From NCBI RefSeq assembly GCF_016802865.1, contig NZ_JAEVHM010000032.1, positions 1 through 42,531 of the forward strand: 42,531 bases of DNA, written 5' to 3'. This document shows positions 1-6,883 of the stretch, piece after piece. The stretch comes from Micromonospora parastrephiae. GTDB taxonomy: Bacteria; Actinomycetota; Actinomycetes; Mycobacteriales; Micromonosporaceae. The position numbers and the translations under genes were made by a program. The notes under the pieces are model-generated. The model ran no database searches, was not told the origin of the DNA, and was given only the letters and a program-made list of their open reading frames with translations. Position 1 is the first letter of the stretch; each line of letters begins with the position of its first letter.

Positions 1-376
1 CCGGCGGATCGGCCGGGCCGGCCGCCCCGACCAGCACCGGCTCGGGTGCGGCGGCGGTCGGCTCGGCGGCCACCACGCGGCGGCGCAGCACCAGCCGGGT
101 GACCAGCATCGGCACTTCCATCACGAGGAGCAGCACGAGCAGGTAGAACATCAGCGCGAGCCACAGGTAGCCCGGCCAGGCCAGCCAGTAGAGCCCGGCC
201 TGCGTCCCGGCGAGGGTGACCGGCACGAGAAGCGCCAACACCAGCGCCGCGATCCCGCCGACGCGCCGCCAGCGGCCCGGCGTGGTGGTGTCCCGGACGA
301 GCCGCTTCCACAGGTAGAGGTGGATGAGGCCGGTGACCAGCGCCAGAACGGCCACGAACCCCAGAACCGCCAACAT
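1..376 (-). CDS. Membrane-anchored N-terminus, probably of a metallophosphoesterase (partial)
   Basis: The frame opens with ATG at 376, preceded by a good GGGAGG ribosome site, and runs off the left edge, giving 125 residues. Three hydrophobic segments are visible at about residues 2-22, 39-58 and 66-95. A basic stretch (LVLRRR) and an Ala/Pro-rich linker follow. This N-terminal layout resembles actinobacterial membrane-bound metallophosphoesterases, in which a catalytic phosphoesterase domain follows the membrane segments. No catalytic motif lies inside the window, so the product is an inference from resemblance. It starts 13 bases after moaD on the same strand and may be the last gene of the fructosamine kinase-moaA-moaD operon. 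It could equally be an unrelated membrane protein. Confidence 0.6.
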   Translation of the reverse strand, partial: MLAVLGFVAVLALVTGLIHLYLWKRLVRDTTTPGRWRRVGGIAALVLALLVPVTLAGTQAGLYWLAWPGYLWLALMFYLLVLLLVMEVPMLVTRLVLRRRVVAAEPTAAAPEPVLVGAAGPADPP

Positions 377-389
377 CTGTGCGCCTCCC

Positions 390-644
390 TCAGCCGCCCG
401 CGAAGGGTGGCAGGACGTCGATCGTGGCCCCGCCCGGCAGGGGTGCCTCACGATCATGACAGGTGACGCCGTTCACGAGGAAACTCGCGACCCGCAGCAC
501 GGCGGCGAGACGGTCGCCGTGCCGCCGGGCCAGATCGGCGGTGAGGTCGTTGAGCGACCGCCCGGCGGGGGTGCGCTCCTCGGCGCGGCCGGCGGCGGCG
601 CGTGCCCCGGCGAAGTAGCGGACGGTCAGCGGCGTCGGGTCCAC
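390..644 (-). CDS. moaD: MoaD/ThiS-family sulfur carrier protein
   Basis: This 84-residue protein has the ubiquitin-like sulfur carrier layout. It begins with a beta strand (LTVRYFAGARAAAG) and has the central segment FLVNGV. It ends in PPFAGG, whose terminal Gly-Gly is the thiocarboxylation site of MoaD. In the family, MoaD thiocarboxylate donates sulfur to precursor Z in molybdopterin synthase together with MoaE, which is not in the window. The GTG start at 644 lies 3 bases after the moaA stop, so the two are probably co-translated. The moaA neighbour supports MoaD over ThiS. Confidence 0.88.
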   Translation of the reverse strand: MDPTPLTVRYFAGARAAAGRAEERTPAGRSLNDLTADLARRHGDRLAAVLRVASFLVNGVTCHDREAPLPGGATIDVLPPFAGG

Positions 645-647
645 GTC

Positions 648-1661
648 TCAGCCCCCGATCGCGGACATCGGACGGGCCGGCTGGAGGAAGGTGGGGTCGT
701 CGATGCCGTGCCCGGCGCGTTTGCCCCACATGGCGGTGCGCCAGCGTCGGGCCAGTTCCTCGTCGTCCGCACCGCCGCGCAGCGCGGCGCGCAGGTCGGA
801 CTCCTCGGTGGCGAAGAGGCACGCCCGGACCTGGCCGTCGGCGGTCAGACGGGTGCGGTCGCAGTCACCGCAGAAGGGGCGGGTGACGCTGGCGATCACG
901 CCGACCCGGGCCGGGCCGCCGTCGACCAGCCAGGTCTCCGCCGGGGCGGCGCCGCGTTCGGTCGGGTCGGGGCTGAGGTCGAATTGGGTACGCAGGGCCG
1001 CCAGGATCTCCTCGGCGGTGACCATCGTGCTGCGGTCCCAGCCGTGCTGGGCGTCCAGGGGCATCTGCTCGATGATCCGGAGCTGGTAGCCGTGGTCGAC
1101 GGCGAAGCGCAGCAGGGCCGGCGCCTCGTCCTCGTTGACGCCGCGCATCAGCACCGAGTTGATCTTCACGGGGTTGAGGCCCGCGGCGGCGGCCCCGGCG
1201 AGCCCGGCGAGCACCGCGTCCAGCCGGGGGCGCCGGGTGAGCTGGGTGAACCGGGCCGGATCGAGCGTGTCCAGTGAGACGTTCACCCGGTCCAGACCGG
1301 CGGTACGCAGCGCCGGGGCGAGCCGGTCCAGGCCGATGCCGTTGGTGGTGAGGGAGATCCGTGGACGGGGCTCGACGGCGGCGACCGACGCCACGATGTC
1401 GACCAGGCCGGCCCGGATCAGCGGCTCGCCGCCGGTGAACCGCACCTCGGTCACCCCGAGCCGCTCGACGGCCAGCCGGACCAGCCGGACGATCTCCGCG
1501 TCGGTGAGCAGCTCGGGGCCGGCCAGCCAGGGCAGACCCTCGGCCGGCATGCAGTAGGTGCAGCGCAGGTTGCACTTGTCGGTCAGGGACACGCGCAGGT
1601 CCCGGGCGACGCGGCCGTACCGGTCGACGAGGACGCCGTCGGTACGCGGGGCGACGCTCAC
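648..1661 (-). CDS. moaA: GTP 3',8-cyclase MoaA (radical SAM)
   Basis: The 337-residue product catalyses the first step of molybdenum cofactor synthesis, converting GTP to 3',8-cyclo-7,8-dihydro-GTP. The radical-SAM cluster motif CNLRCTYC is at residues 30-37 (C30, C34, C37). A GGEP motif follows in VRFTGGEP. The second, MoaA-specific cluster is near the C-terminus (PFCGDCDRTRL then RACLF, a C-x2-C-x13-C pattern), and the protein ends in the conserved Gly-Gly tail (SAIGG). The frame stays open far upstream, but the GTG at 1661 gives the normal family length. It overlaps the stop of the fructosamine-kinase gene as GTGA. That overlap implies translational coupling. Confidence 0.95.
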   Translation of the reverse strand: MSVAPRTDGVLVDRYGRVARDLRVSLTDKCNLRCTYCMPAEGLPWLAGPELLTDAEIVRLVRLAVERLGVTEVRFTGGEPLIRAGLVDIVASVAAVEPRPRISLTTNGIGLDRLAPALRTAGLDRVNVSLDTLDPARFTQLTRRPRLDAVLAGLAGAAAAGLNPVKINSVLMRGVNEDEAPALLRFAVDHGYQLRIIEQMPLDAQHGWDRSTMVTAEEILAALRTQFDLSPDPTERGAAPAETWLVDGGPARVGVIASVTRPFCGDCDRTRLTADGQVRACLFATEESDLRAALRGGADDEELARRWRTAMWGKRAGHGIDDPTFLQPARPMSAIGG

Positions 1662-2572
1662 CTGTCGACCGTAGCGCGCTCGGCCCCGCCCAGGGCGGCG
1701 CGGGCGTTCTGGACGACCGCATCGCGGTAACCGCCGCCGAACAGCGCGGTGTGCACGAGCAGCAGGTGCAGTTGGTGCAGCGGCACCCGTTCGCGCCAGC
1801 CGGCCGACAGCGGCCAGCTCTCCCGGTAGGCCGCCAGCACCGTGTCCAGGTGCGGGACGCCGCCGAAGAGCGCCAGCTGGGCGAGGTCCGTCTCGCGGTG
1901 CCCACCGTGCGCGGCCGGATCGACCAGCCAGACCCGGTCGTCGGCGCCCCACAGCACGTTGCCGGGCCACAGGTCGCCGTGGACGCGCGCCGGCGGCTCG
2001 TCGCCGCCGAACTCGCCCAGCCGGCCCATCACCTGCTCGACCAGCGCGGCGTCCTCGCTGGTCAGCGCGCCGCGGTCGACCGAGCGCCGCAGGTAGGGGG
2101 CGAGCCTCCGGTCGGCGAACCACGTCGACCAGGGACCGTCTTGGGCGGTGTTGTCCTGCGGGAGCGCCCCGATGAAACCGGGCCAGGGCGCACCGAAGGC
2201 GGGCGCGCCGGCCCGGTGCAGATCGGCCAGCTCGCGGCCGAAACGCTCGGCCGCCTCCATCGTCGGCTCGCCGGGCTCCACCCAGTCGAGCGCCAGCAGG
2301 TCGGGCAGCGCCACGATCACCTCGGGTACGCCGATCGCGTCCGCCTCCCGCAGCCAGCGCAACCCGGCCGCCTCGGCCTCGAAGAAGCCCTCCGGCACCG
2401 GCCGGTCGGACCGCTCGGGCCAGGACTTGGCGAAGACGGAGTGGCCGTCGTCGAGGGTGAGCCGGGCGGCGGCGCAGATGTCCCCACCGGCGACCGGTGT
2501 CTCCCGGATCCGTTGGTGGGTCCGGAACGTCGGCAGGTGTGCCGGGTGCGCGCGCAGGTACGCCAGGTCCAT
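1658..2572 (-). CDS. Fructosamine kinase family protein
   Basis: This protein has a kinase-like fold of the fructosamine/ketosamine-3-kinase type, related to aminoglycoside phosphotransferases. Visible motifs are HGDLWPGN, with the catalytic Asp of HGD, and the downstream metal-binding Asp in VDPAAHGGHRETDLA. Early residues VAGGDICAAARL fit the nucleotide-binding start. Family members phosphorylate sugar-amine adducts on proteins or small amines, and the substrate here is unknown. I chose ATG 2572 (MDLAYLRAHP, 304 residues). ATG 2596 and GTG 2620 are in frame but also lack a clear ribosome site. Its stop overlaps the moaA GTG start by four bases, so it heads the moaA-moaD operon. That is an odd pairing for a deglycation-type enzyme. 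Confidence 0.85.
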   Translation of the reverse strand: MDLAYLRAHPAHLPTFRTHQRIRETPVAGGDICAAARLTLDDGHSVFAKSWPERSDRPVPEGFFEAEAAGLRWLREADAIGVPEVIVALPDLLALDWVEPGEPTMEAAERFGRELADLHRAGAPAFGAPWPGFIGALPQDNTAQDGPWSTWFADRRLAPYLRRSVDRGALTSEDAALVEQVMGRLGEFGGDEPPARVHGDLWPGNVLWGADDRVWLVDPAAHGGHRETDLAQLALFGGVPHLDTVLAAYRESWPLSAGWRERVPLHQLHLLLVHTALFGGGYRDAVVQNARAALGGAERATVDR

Positions 2573-2656
2573 CAGCGCACGGTAACCGCTCCCCATGACA
2601 CGTCGGTGCCGTGTGGGCACATCGGAACCCGTCTACCTGGAGGAACACGCTGCGTA

Positions 2657-2685
2657 ACTGTGGATAAGCCGCGTGTCGTCCACAG
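2657..2685. promoter_or_regulatory. Two inverted DnaA-box-like 9-mers
   Basis: In the gap between the divergent fructosamine-kinase and DUF4192 genes, TGTGGATAA (2659-2667) is an exact reverse complement of the classical DnaA box TTATCCACA. TCGTCCACA (2676-2684) is one base from the actinobacterial box TTGTCCACA. Together they form inverted arms CTGTGGA and TCCACAG separated by 14 bases. Binding is an inference from sequence only. They could be a DnaA-titration or transcription-control site, or chance. Confidence 0.35.
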
Positions 2686-2724
2686 GGGCAGCGGGGGTGG
2701 ACGCGCCGGTCGCAGGCTCCCGAC

Positions 2725-3770
2725 ATGACCTCGACCGAACGTCCTCAGCTCGCCGTCCGCTCACCCGCCGACCTGATCGCCGCCGTGCCGTACCTGCTCG
2801 GCTTCCATCCCGCCGACAGCGTGGTCGCGGTGGCGCTGCGCGGCCGGCAGATCATCTTCGCCGCCCGCGCCGACCTGCCCGACCCGTCCGCCGACCCGGT
2901 CGAGCGGGCCCGACACCTGGCCGGGGTGATCAGGCGGCAGGGCGCGGAGGCCGCCACCGTGGTCGGCTACGGGCCGCCCGAGCGGGTGACGCCGAGCGTG
3001 GATGCCGTACGCGTCGCCCTGGCCGGCGCCGGACTGGAGGTGCTCGACGCGCTGCGGGTGACCGACGGCCGGTGGTGGTCCTACCTCTGCACCGAGGCGG
3101 ACTGCTGCCCTCCCGAGGGTCGGCGCTACGACCCCGCGGCCAGTCAGGTGACGGCCTCGGCGGTGTTCGCCGGCCAGGTCGCACTCCCCGACCGGGCGGC
3201 GCTCGTGGCGCAGGTGGCGCCGTTGGACGGCGACGTCCGGGACGCGATGCGCGCCGCCACCGCACGCGCCGAGCTGAGACTGACCGAGCTGGTCGAACAG
3301 GCACCCGCGAGTGACCTGCTCGGCGGTCGGGCACTGCGCTCCGCCGGGATGACGGCGTCCGTGAGGCGCAGCGCGCGCAGCGGCGGGGCGTACGACTCGA
3401 CGACGACGGGGTGGCGTGGCTGAGCGTGCTGCTGACCCACCTGCCGGTCCGGGACCACGCCTGGGAACGCACCGACGGTCGGGACGGGGACATCGCCCTC
3501 TGGACCGAGGTGCTGCGCCGGGCCGAGCCGGAGCTGACCGCCGCGCCCGGTGCGCTGCTGGCGTTCGCGGCCTGGCGGGCGGGGCAGGGGGCGTTGGCGG
3601 CGGTCGCGTTGGAGCGCGTGCTGGCCCTGCACCCTGACTACTCGCTCGCCCTGCTCCTGGACGACCTGCTCCGGCGCGGCGTTCCCCCATCCGACTTGGA
3701 CGGTTGGCCGTCGGTCGGGATGCCCGGCGTGGTCCGCCCGCGCAGGCGGAGCCGACGTGGCCGCCGCTGA
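2725..3770 (+). pseudogene. DUF4192 family protein, frameshifted
   Basis: The ATG at 2725 opens a DUF4192 protein with the characteristic start (PADLIAAVPYLLGFHPADSVV). The first frame ends at 3423 after an unnatural Ser/Arg/Thr-rich tail. The expected family sequence (VREAQRAQRRG, then VAWLSVLLTHLPVRDHAWER) continues in another frame from about 3354 to 3770. Joining the two at about 3351-3358 (ACGGCGTCCG) with one extra G restores a single protein of about 348 residues, normal for the family. The function of DUF4192 is unknown; it is widespread in Actinobacteria. The break may be a real loss-of-function deletion or a sequencing error. The region after it stays conserved in codon use, which favours a recent event or an error. 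Confidence 0.85.
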
Positions 3771-3789
3771 CCGGCGCCGCCGAATGCTC

Positions 3790-3810
3790 GGTAGTACCGC
3801 CGGTGCTACC
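3790..3810. promoter_or_regulatory. Palindromic operator candidate before the toxin-antitoxin pair
   Basis: Arms GGTAGTACC (3790-3798) and GGTGCTACC (3802-3810) form an inverted repeat, eight of nine positions paired, around a GCC spacer. A further half-site GGTAGG begins at 3817 and overlaps the likely -10 box. Ribbon-helix-helix antitoxins commonly bind such sites to repress their own operon, so autoregulation by the product of 3832-4083 is inferred. Confidence 0.55.
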
Positions 3811-3818
3811 GAAGTTGG

Positions 3819-3824
3819 TAGGCT
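3819..3824 (+). promoter_or_regulatory. -10 box TAGGCT, likely leaderless start of the antitoxin mRNA
   Basis: TAGGCT lies 7 bases before ATG 3832. No Shine-Dalgarno sequence is present, so transcription would start at or next to the start codon. It overlaps the third GGTAG half-site of the operator. Confidence 0.45.
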
Positions 3825-3831
3825 GACGGCC

Positions 3832-4083
3832 ATGACCGTGAAGCGCTCCGTGAGCCTCCCCGACGACGTGGCGGAGTGGCTCGACCAGCAGCCCAACGTC
3901 TCGGCAGCGATCACCTCGGCGGTGCGGGCCCAGATGGCCGGTGTGCACCTGCACGAGGTGCTGCGGCGAGCCGGCATCGAGGTGACCGAGGCGGGCCGGG
4001 CGCGGTGGCGTGAGCGGTTGGCGGCCCCCATTCCGGCGGACGCCCTGGCTGAAGGGCGCCGGATGTTGGGACGTGCCGGATGA
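3832..4083 (+). CDS. Ribbon-helix-helix antitoxin (VapB-like)
   Basis: This is an 83-residue protein. The N-terminus has the ribbon-helix-helix pattern: strand KRSVSLP (4-10), helix DDVAEWLDQQ (11-20) and helix VSAAITSAVRAQ (about 23-34). The rest is a charged helical tail that would wrap the toxin. It overlaps the downstream PIN gene by four bases (ATGA), the usual antitoxin-first arrangement with coupled translation. The palindrome at 3790-3810 is a natural autoregulatory site. The family assignment rests on fold pattern and context, not a recognised named member. Confidence 0.75.
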   Translation: MTVKRSVSLPDDVAEWLDQQPNVSAAITSAVRAQMAGVHLHEVLRRAGIEVTEAGRARWRERLAAPIPADALAEGRRMLGRAG

Positions 4084-4478
4084 GCGATCGGATCGCGGCG
4101 GTGTTCGACGCGTCGGCGTTGACGGCCTACATCGAGGGCAACATCTCGGTGGGGGAGTTGATGCTGGAGGTCGCCGATGAGGGCCAGCAGGTGGCCGTCC
4201 CGGCCGCCTGTCTGGCGGCCGCCATCGCGGGTGCGGGCGACGAGGTTGGCGCCGCGCTGCTGGCGCTGATGGTGAGTGCACCGGTGATCCGTGTGCTGCC
4301 GCTCGATGCCGACGGCGTGCACGACACGGGCACGTTGGCCCGCAGGGTGAATGATGACATCTCGCTCGGCCATGCCGCCCAGGCCGCACTCACCCACGAG
4401 GCGCACTATGCGACCACGCAGCCCAGGATGGCGGCGAAGGTCCTACCCACCAACTGGAGCGTCCTCGACCTGACCTGA
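4080..4478 (+). CDS. PIN-domain-like toxin (VapC-like)
   Basis: The 132-residue product has a PIN-like start (AAVFDASALTAYIEG) with D10 and E19 where VapC toxins hold metal ligands. Further acidic residues D92/D93 stand in RRVNDDISLGHAA. The usual last acidic motif of PIN nucleases (L-x-T-x-D) appears here as ATTQP, with Gln114 in place of Asp. If folded as a PIN domain it would be an Mg-dependent ribonuclease restrained by the upstream antitoxin. The altered last position raises doubt about activity. The length is typical for VapC. Its convergent neighbour ends at 4506, only 27 bases away. Confidence 0.7.
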   Translation: MSDRIAAVFDASALTAYIEGNISVGELMLEVADEGQQVAVPAACLAAAIAGAGDEVGAALLALMVSAPVIRVLPLDADGVHDTGTLARRVNDDISLGHAAQAALTHEAHYATTQPRMAAKVLPTNWSVLDLT

Positions 4479-4505
4479 CCTGCGACAGGGAGGTGCCATC
4501 GGAGC

Positions 4506-4709
4506 CTAGCTGACCGGGCCGATGTCCCTCGCCAGCCCGACGAAGCTCGCCCAGGCCGCCGGCTCGAAGGTCAGGGTGCCGCCGTCGCGGTCCTTCGTGT
4601 CGCGGACGAGCACGACCCCCGGCAGGTTGTCGGCCACCTCGACGCACGCCCCACCGTTCGAGCTGCTGCGGGTGCTCTTGCGCCAACGGGCGCCGGTCAG
4701 GTCATCCAT
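4506..4709 (-). CDS. DUF397 domain protein
   Basis: This 67-residue protein is nearly all DUF397. The signature RWRKSTRSSSNGGACVEVA is at 9-27, followed by VLVRDTKDRDGGTLTFEPAAWASFV. DUF397 proteins are small actinobacterial partners of DUF5753 HTH regulators. Some pairs act in development or as antagonist pairs (WhiJ-like systems in Streptomyces). The start ATG 4709 overlaps the end of the upstream HTH gene by 13 bases, so the two form one transcription unit. The biochemical role of DUF397 is not settled. Confidence 0.9.
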   Translation of the reverse strand: MDDLTGARWRKSTRSSSNGGACVEVADNLPGVVLVRDTKDRDGGTLTFEPAAWASFVGLARDIGPVS

Positions 4710-5446
4710 GCTCGCGCTCTCATCAGGTCGATGGTCAGGTCTCGCGGTAGCGCTAACGACCTAACGCTATCCCAGACCGCCCACAGCGGAGCAACGTCAT
4801 TACTGATGCGCCCGGCGGCCTGGTCGTCGAGGTAGCCGACCTCGCCGCCGTCCGGGGTGCTGGCGATGACGAACGGTCCGGCCTGGCCGGGGTGGAAACC
4901 GGCCGTGAGGGGGAGCACGTGGACCATGACGGACGGTCGCTCGGCGAGTGCCATCAGGTGGTCGAGCTGGTCGGTCATGATGTCGGGTCGTCCCCGGCGC
5001 AGCGCGGCCTCGTCGATCACGAAGACGGTCAGCGGCGGGCGAGGCCGATCGAACACGGCGGCCTGCCGGCGAAGGCGGGTCTCCACATGTGCCTCCAGAT
5101 CGTCGTCGGCCCAGAGCCCGCTGCTCAGCACCGCTCGCGCGTACGCCTCGGTCTGTAGGAGGCCGGGCAACACGGCGGACTCGTACCAGCGCAATCCGAC
5201 CGCCTCGCGCTCGATGTCCGTCCAGGGCCGGAACCACGCCGGCTCTCGCCGCTTGAACAGGTCGGGCCACAGGTCGCCCTCGTCGCGGCCGAGGACCGCC
5301 GCCACCTTCGACCGGTGGCGAGTCTGCGGAATCCGTCCCGGGTTCGCCCACTTGGCCGCCGTCTTGGGGTCCACGCCGATCTGAGCCGCCAGACCGTCGG
5401 CCGTCAAGCCGGATGCCGACATCGCCTCGACAACTGCCCGGTTCAT
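4697..5446 (-). CDS. XRE-type HTH regulator with DUF5753 domain (WhiJ-like)
   Basis: The 249-residue product has an N-terminal helix-turn-helix at about residues 10-50 (LTADGLAAQIGVDPKTAAKWA). A DUF5753 ligand or effector domain then covers about 75-245, with the typical IEREAVGLRWYESAVLPGLLQTEAYARAVL and the C-terminal RDLTIDLMRARAWM. ATG 5446 is chosen because GGGAGGGG lies just upstream; the frame stays open further but without conserved sequence. It forms an operon with the DUF397 gene and faces two small genes across an AT-richer gap. A minus-strand promoter with TTGCGA (5509-5514) and CAATAT (5485-5490), 18 bases apart, is possible. It is presumably a DNA-binding transcription regulator acting locally; its targets are unknown. 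Confidence 0.9.
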   Translation of the reverse strand: MNRAVVEAMSASGLTADGLAAQIGVDPKTAAKWANPGRIPQTRHRSKVAAVLGRDEGDLWPDLFKRREPAWFRPWTDIEREAVGLRWYESAVLPGLLQTEAYARAVLSSGLWADDDLEAHVETRLRRQAAVFDRPRPPLTVFVIDEAALRRGRPDIMTDQLDHLMALAERPSVMVHVLPLTAGFHPGQAGPFVIASTPDGGEVGYLDDQAAGRISNDVAPLWAVWDSVRSLALPRDLTIDLMRARAWMT

Positions 5447-5534
5447 CCAAGACCCCTCCCGTACGTCCGGAACGTCCACAGGAGATATTGCTACGCAGTG
5501 TATTCGACTCGCAACCCTTGGAAGTCTGCCAACC

Positions 5535-5804
5535 ATGCTGGACAAGCCGAAGCAGACGATGAAGGCCGGCGACCTCGTCCGCCTGACTCGCGCCGCGAGC
5601 CCGCAGTTCGTCCAACCCATCACGGTCCGGATCATCCGCGAACTCACCGACCGCCACACCTACCACGGCTGGACCTGGATCGAGGCGTACGAGCTGGGAC
5701 CGGACGGCAACGCACGAGCCAAGCGGGAGTTGTTCGTACTCCGCGAAGGGGTCCACCTTCTGCCGACCGGGCAGGTCCGGCGCGTTTCCGTGCGGGTGGG
5801 CTAG
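5535..5804 (+). CDS. Small conserved protein of unknown function, divergent from the HTH regulator
   Basis: This 89-residue soluble protein is rich in Arg, Thr and aromatic residues (AGDLVRLTRAASPQFVQPITVRII). It looks like a compact beta-rich fold, with no signal peptide or membrane segment. ATG 5535 has AAGTCT seven bases upstream, a possible leaderless -10 box; ATG 5559 is an alternative start. The next gene begins directly at its stop (TAGATG). Its divergent position to a DUF5753 regulator suggests co-regulation. I do not recognise a named family. Confidence 0.65.
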   Translation: MLDKPKQTMKAGDLVRLTRAASPQFVQPITVRIIRELTDRHTYHGWTWIEAYELGPDGNARAKRELFVLREGVHLLPTGQVRRVSVRVG

Positions 5805-6050
5805 ATGACCGGCCGCACCGAGCACCCCGTCCTGAAGCCCGCGTGGCGCTGCCGGACCTGCGGAATCGCATGGCCCTGTTCGGCAGCGAAACTGCGCCTG
5901 CTCGGCGAGTACCGCGGTCGCCGCGACGAGCTGGTCGAGCACCTGAAGGCACTTCAGGCCGAGGCGACCGTGCAACTCACCGAGCTGAACGGCGGCGCGC
6001 CTCCGGGCTGCCTGACCGAGCGTTTCACCGGCTGGGCACAGGCGCGATAG
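5805..6050 (+). CDS. Small CxxC protein of unknown function
   Basis: The 81-residue protein has WRCRTCGIAWPCSAAKLRLL near the N-terminus, a CxxC plus third Cys (C-x2-C-x5-C) that could bind zinc. A helical, possibly coiled segment follows at about 30-62 (RDELVEHLKALQAEATVQL). Similar small actinobacterial proteins are sometimes labelled flavin reductase in databases, but nothing here supports a flavin fold. It starts directly after the previous stop, so the pair is surely co-translated. Its role is probably tied to the adjacent HTH/DUF397 unit. Confidence 0.65.
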   Translation: MTGRTEHPVLKPAWRCRTCGIAWPCSAAKLRLLGEYRGRRDELVEHLKALQAEATVQLTELNGGAPPGCLTERFTGWAQAR

Positions 6051-6172
6051 CCGTCCGCCGACTTCGCCGGCGTCCGTCGAACGATGTACGCGTCTCTCCT
6101 GTTCACGGCCGAGGCGGCGGGGTCGCCGCTGTCGAACAATGGTTGCGTGACCGATCTACGCACGGGTACGAC

Positions 6173-6880
6173 ATGACCGCCGGGTTGCTGCTGTCGCTGG
6201 CTGGGTTGGCGCTGATCGACAGCACCAGCATCGGCACCCTCTTCATCCCGGTCTGGCTGCTGCTCGCGCCCGGGCCGGTCAGCGTCCGGCGGATCCTGAG
6301 CTACCTGGCGACGATCGCCGCGTTCTACCTCGCGGTGGGGCTGCTGCTCGTCTGGGGTGGCAGCCGCCTGGCCGACGCGCTGGGCGGTGCCCTGGACAAC
6401 CGTGTGGTGCTCTGGGCGCAACTCGCCCTGGGGGTCGCGATGTTCGCGCTCAGCTTCCGCTACGACGGAAAACGACGCCCGCGCAGCGGTGGGGTGTTGC
6501 GCTGGCGGGACCGGGCCACCTCCGGCGACTCGTCGGTCCGGTGGCTGGTCGGTCTCGCGCTGCTCGCCGCGTTGGCCGAGGTGGCGACCATGTTGCCGTA
6601 CCTCGGCGCGGTAGGTCTGCTGGCCACCTCGGGTGTCGGTCCGGTGGCCGTGGTGGGGCTGCTGGCCGGGTACTGCCTCGTCATGGTGGTGCCGGCGGTG
6701 CTGCTGCTGGGCGCCCGGGTGGCGCGACCGGCGTTGGTCGAGCCGGTGCTGGCCCGGCTGAACACCTGGATCAGCACGAAGGCGGGCAGCGCGTTGGGCT
6801 GGATCCTCGGCATCGCCGGTTTCCTGGTCGCCCGGGACGCCGCTGTCCGGCTGGACCTGTTCAGCCTGCTCGATCGCTGA
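6173..6880 (+). CDS. GAP/Sap family membrane protein
   Basis: The 235-residue integral membrane protein has about six hydrophobic segments and the family opening LLLSLAGLALIDSTSIGTLFIPVWLLL. Two halves are separated by a charged cytoplasmic loop (RYDGKRRPRSGG) at about residue 100. The GAP or Sap family includes mycobacterial proteins linked to export of glycolipids such as sulfolipid and glycopeptidolipid. Whether this member does so is unknown. ATG 6173 gives the family length; the open frame upstream has no conserved sequence. It converges with fdhD, leaving 3 bases between the stops. Confidence 0.85.
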   Translation: MTAGLLLSLAGLALIDSTSIGTLFIPVWLLLAPGPVSVRRILSYLATIAAFYLAVGLLLVWGGSRLADALGGALDNRVVLWAQLALGVAMFALSFRYDGKRRPRSGGVLRWRDRATSGDSSVRWLVGLALLAALAEVATMLPYLGAVGLLATSGVGPVAVVGLLAGYCLVMVVPAVLLLGARVARPALVEPVLARLNTWISTKAGSALGWILGIAGFLVARDAAVRLDLFSLLDR

Positions 6881-6883
6881 ACG

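Noticed and set aside
2657..2685. A replication origin
   Set aside because: Only two DnaA-like boxes, no dnaA/dnaN genes and no AT-rich unwinding element.
1662..2726. Long minus-strand extension of the moaA frame to 2726
   Set aside because: It overlaps the fructosamine-kinase gene in another frame and shows no conserved sequence. MoaA has its normal length from GTG 1661.
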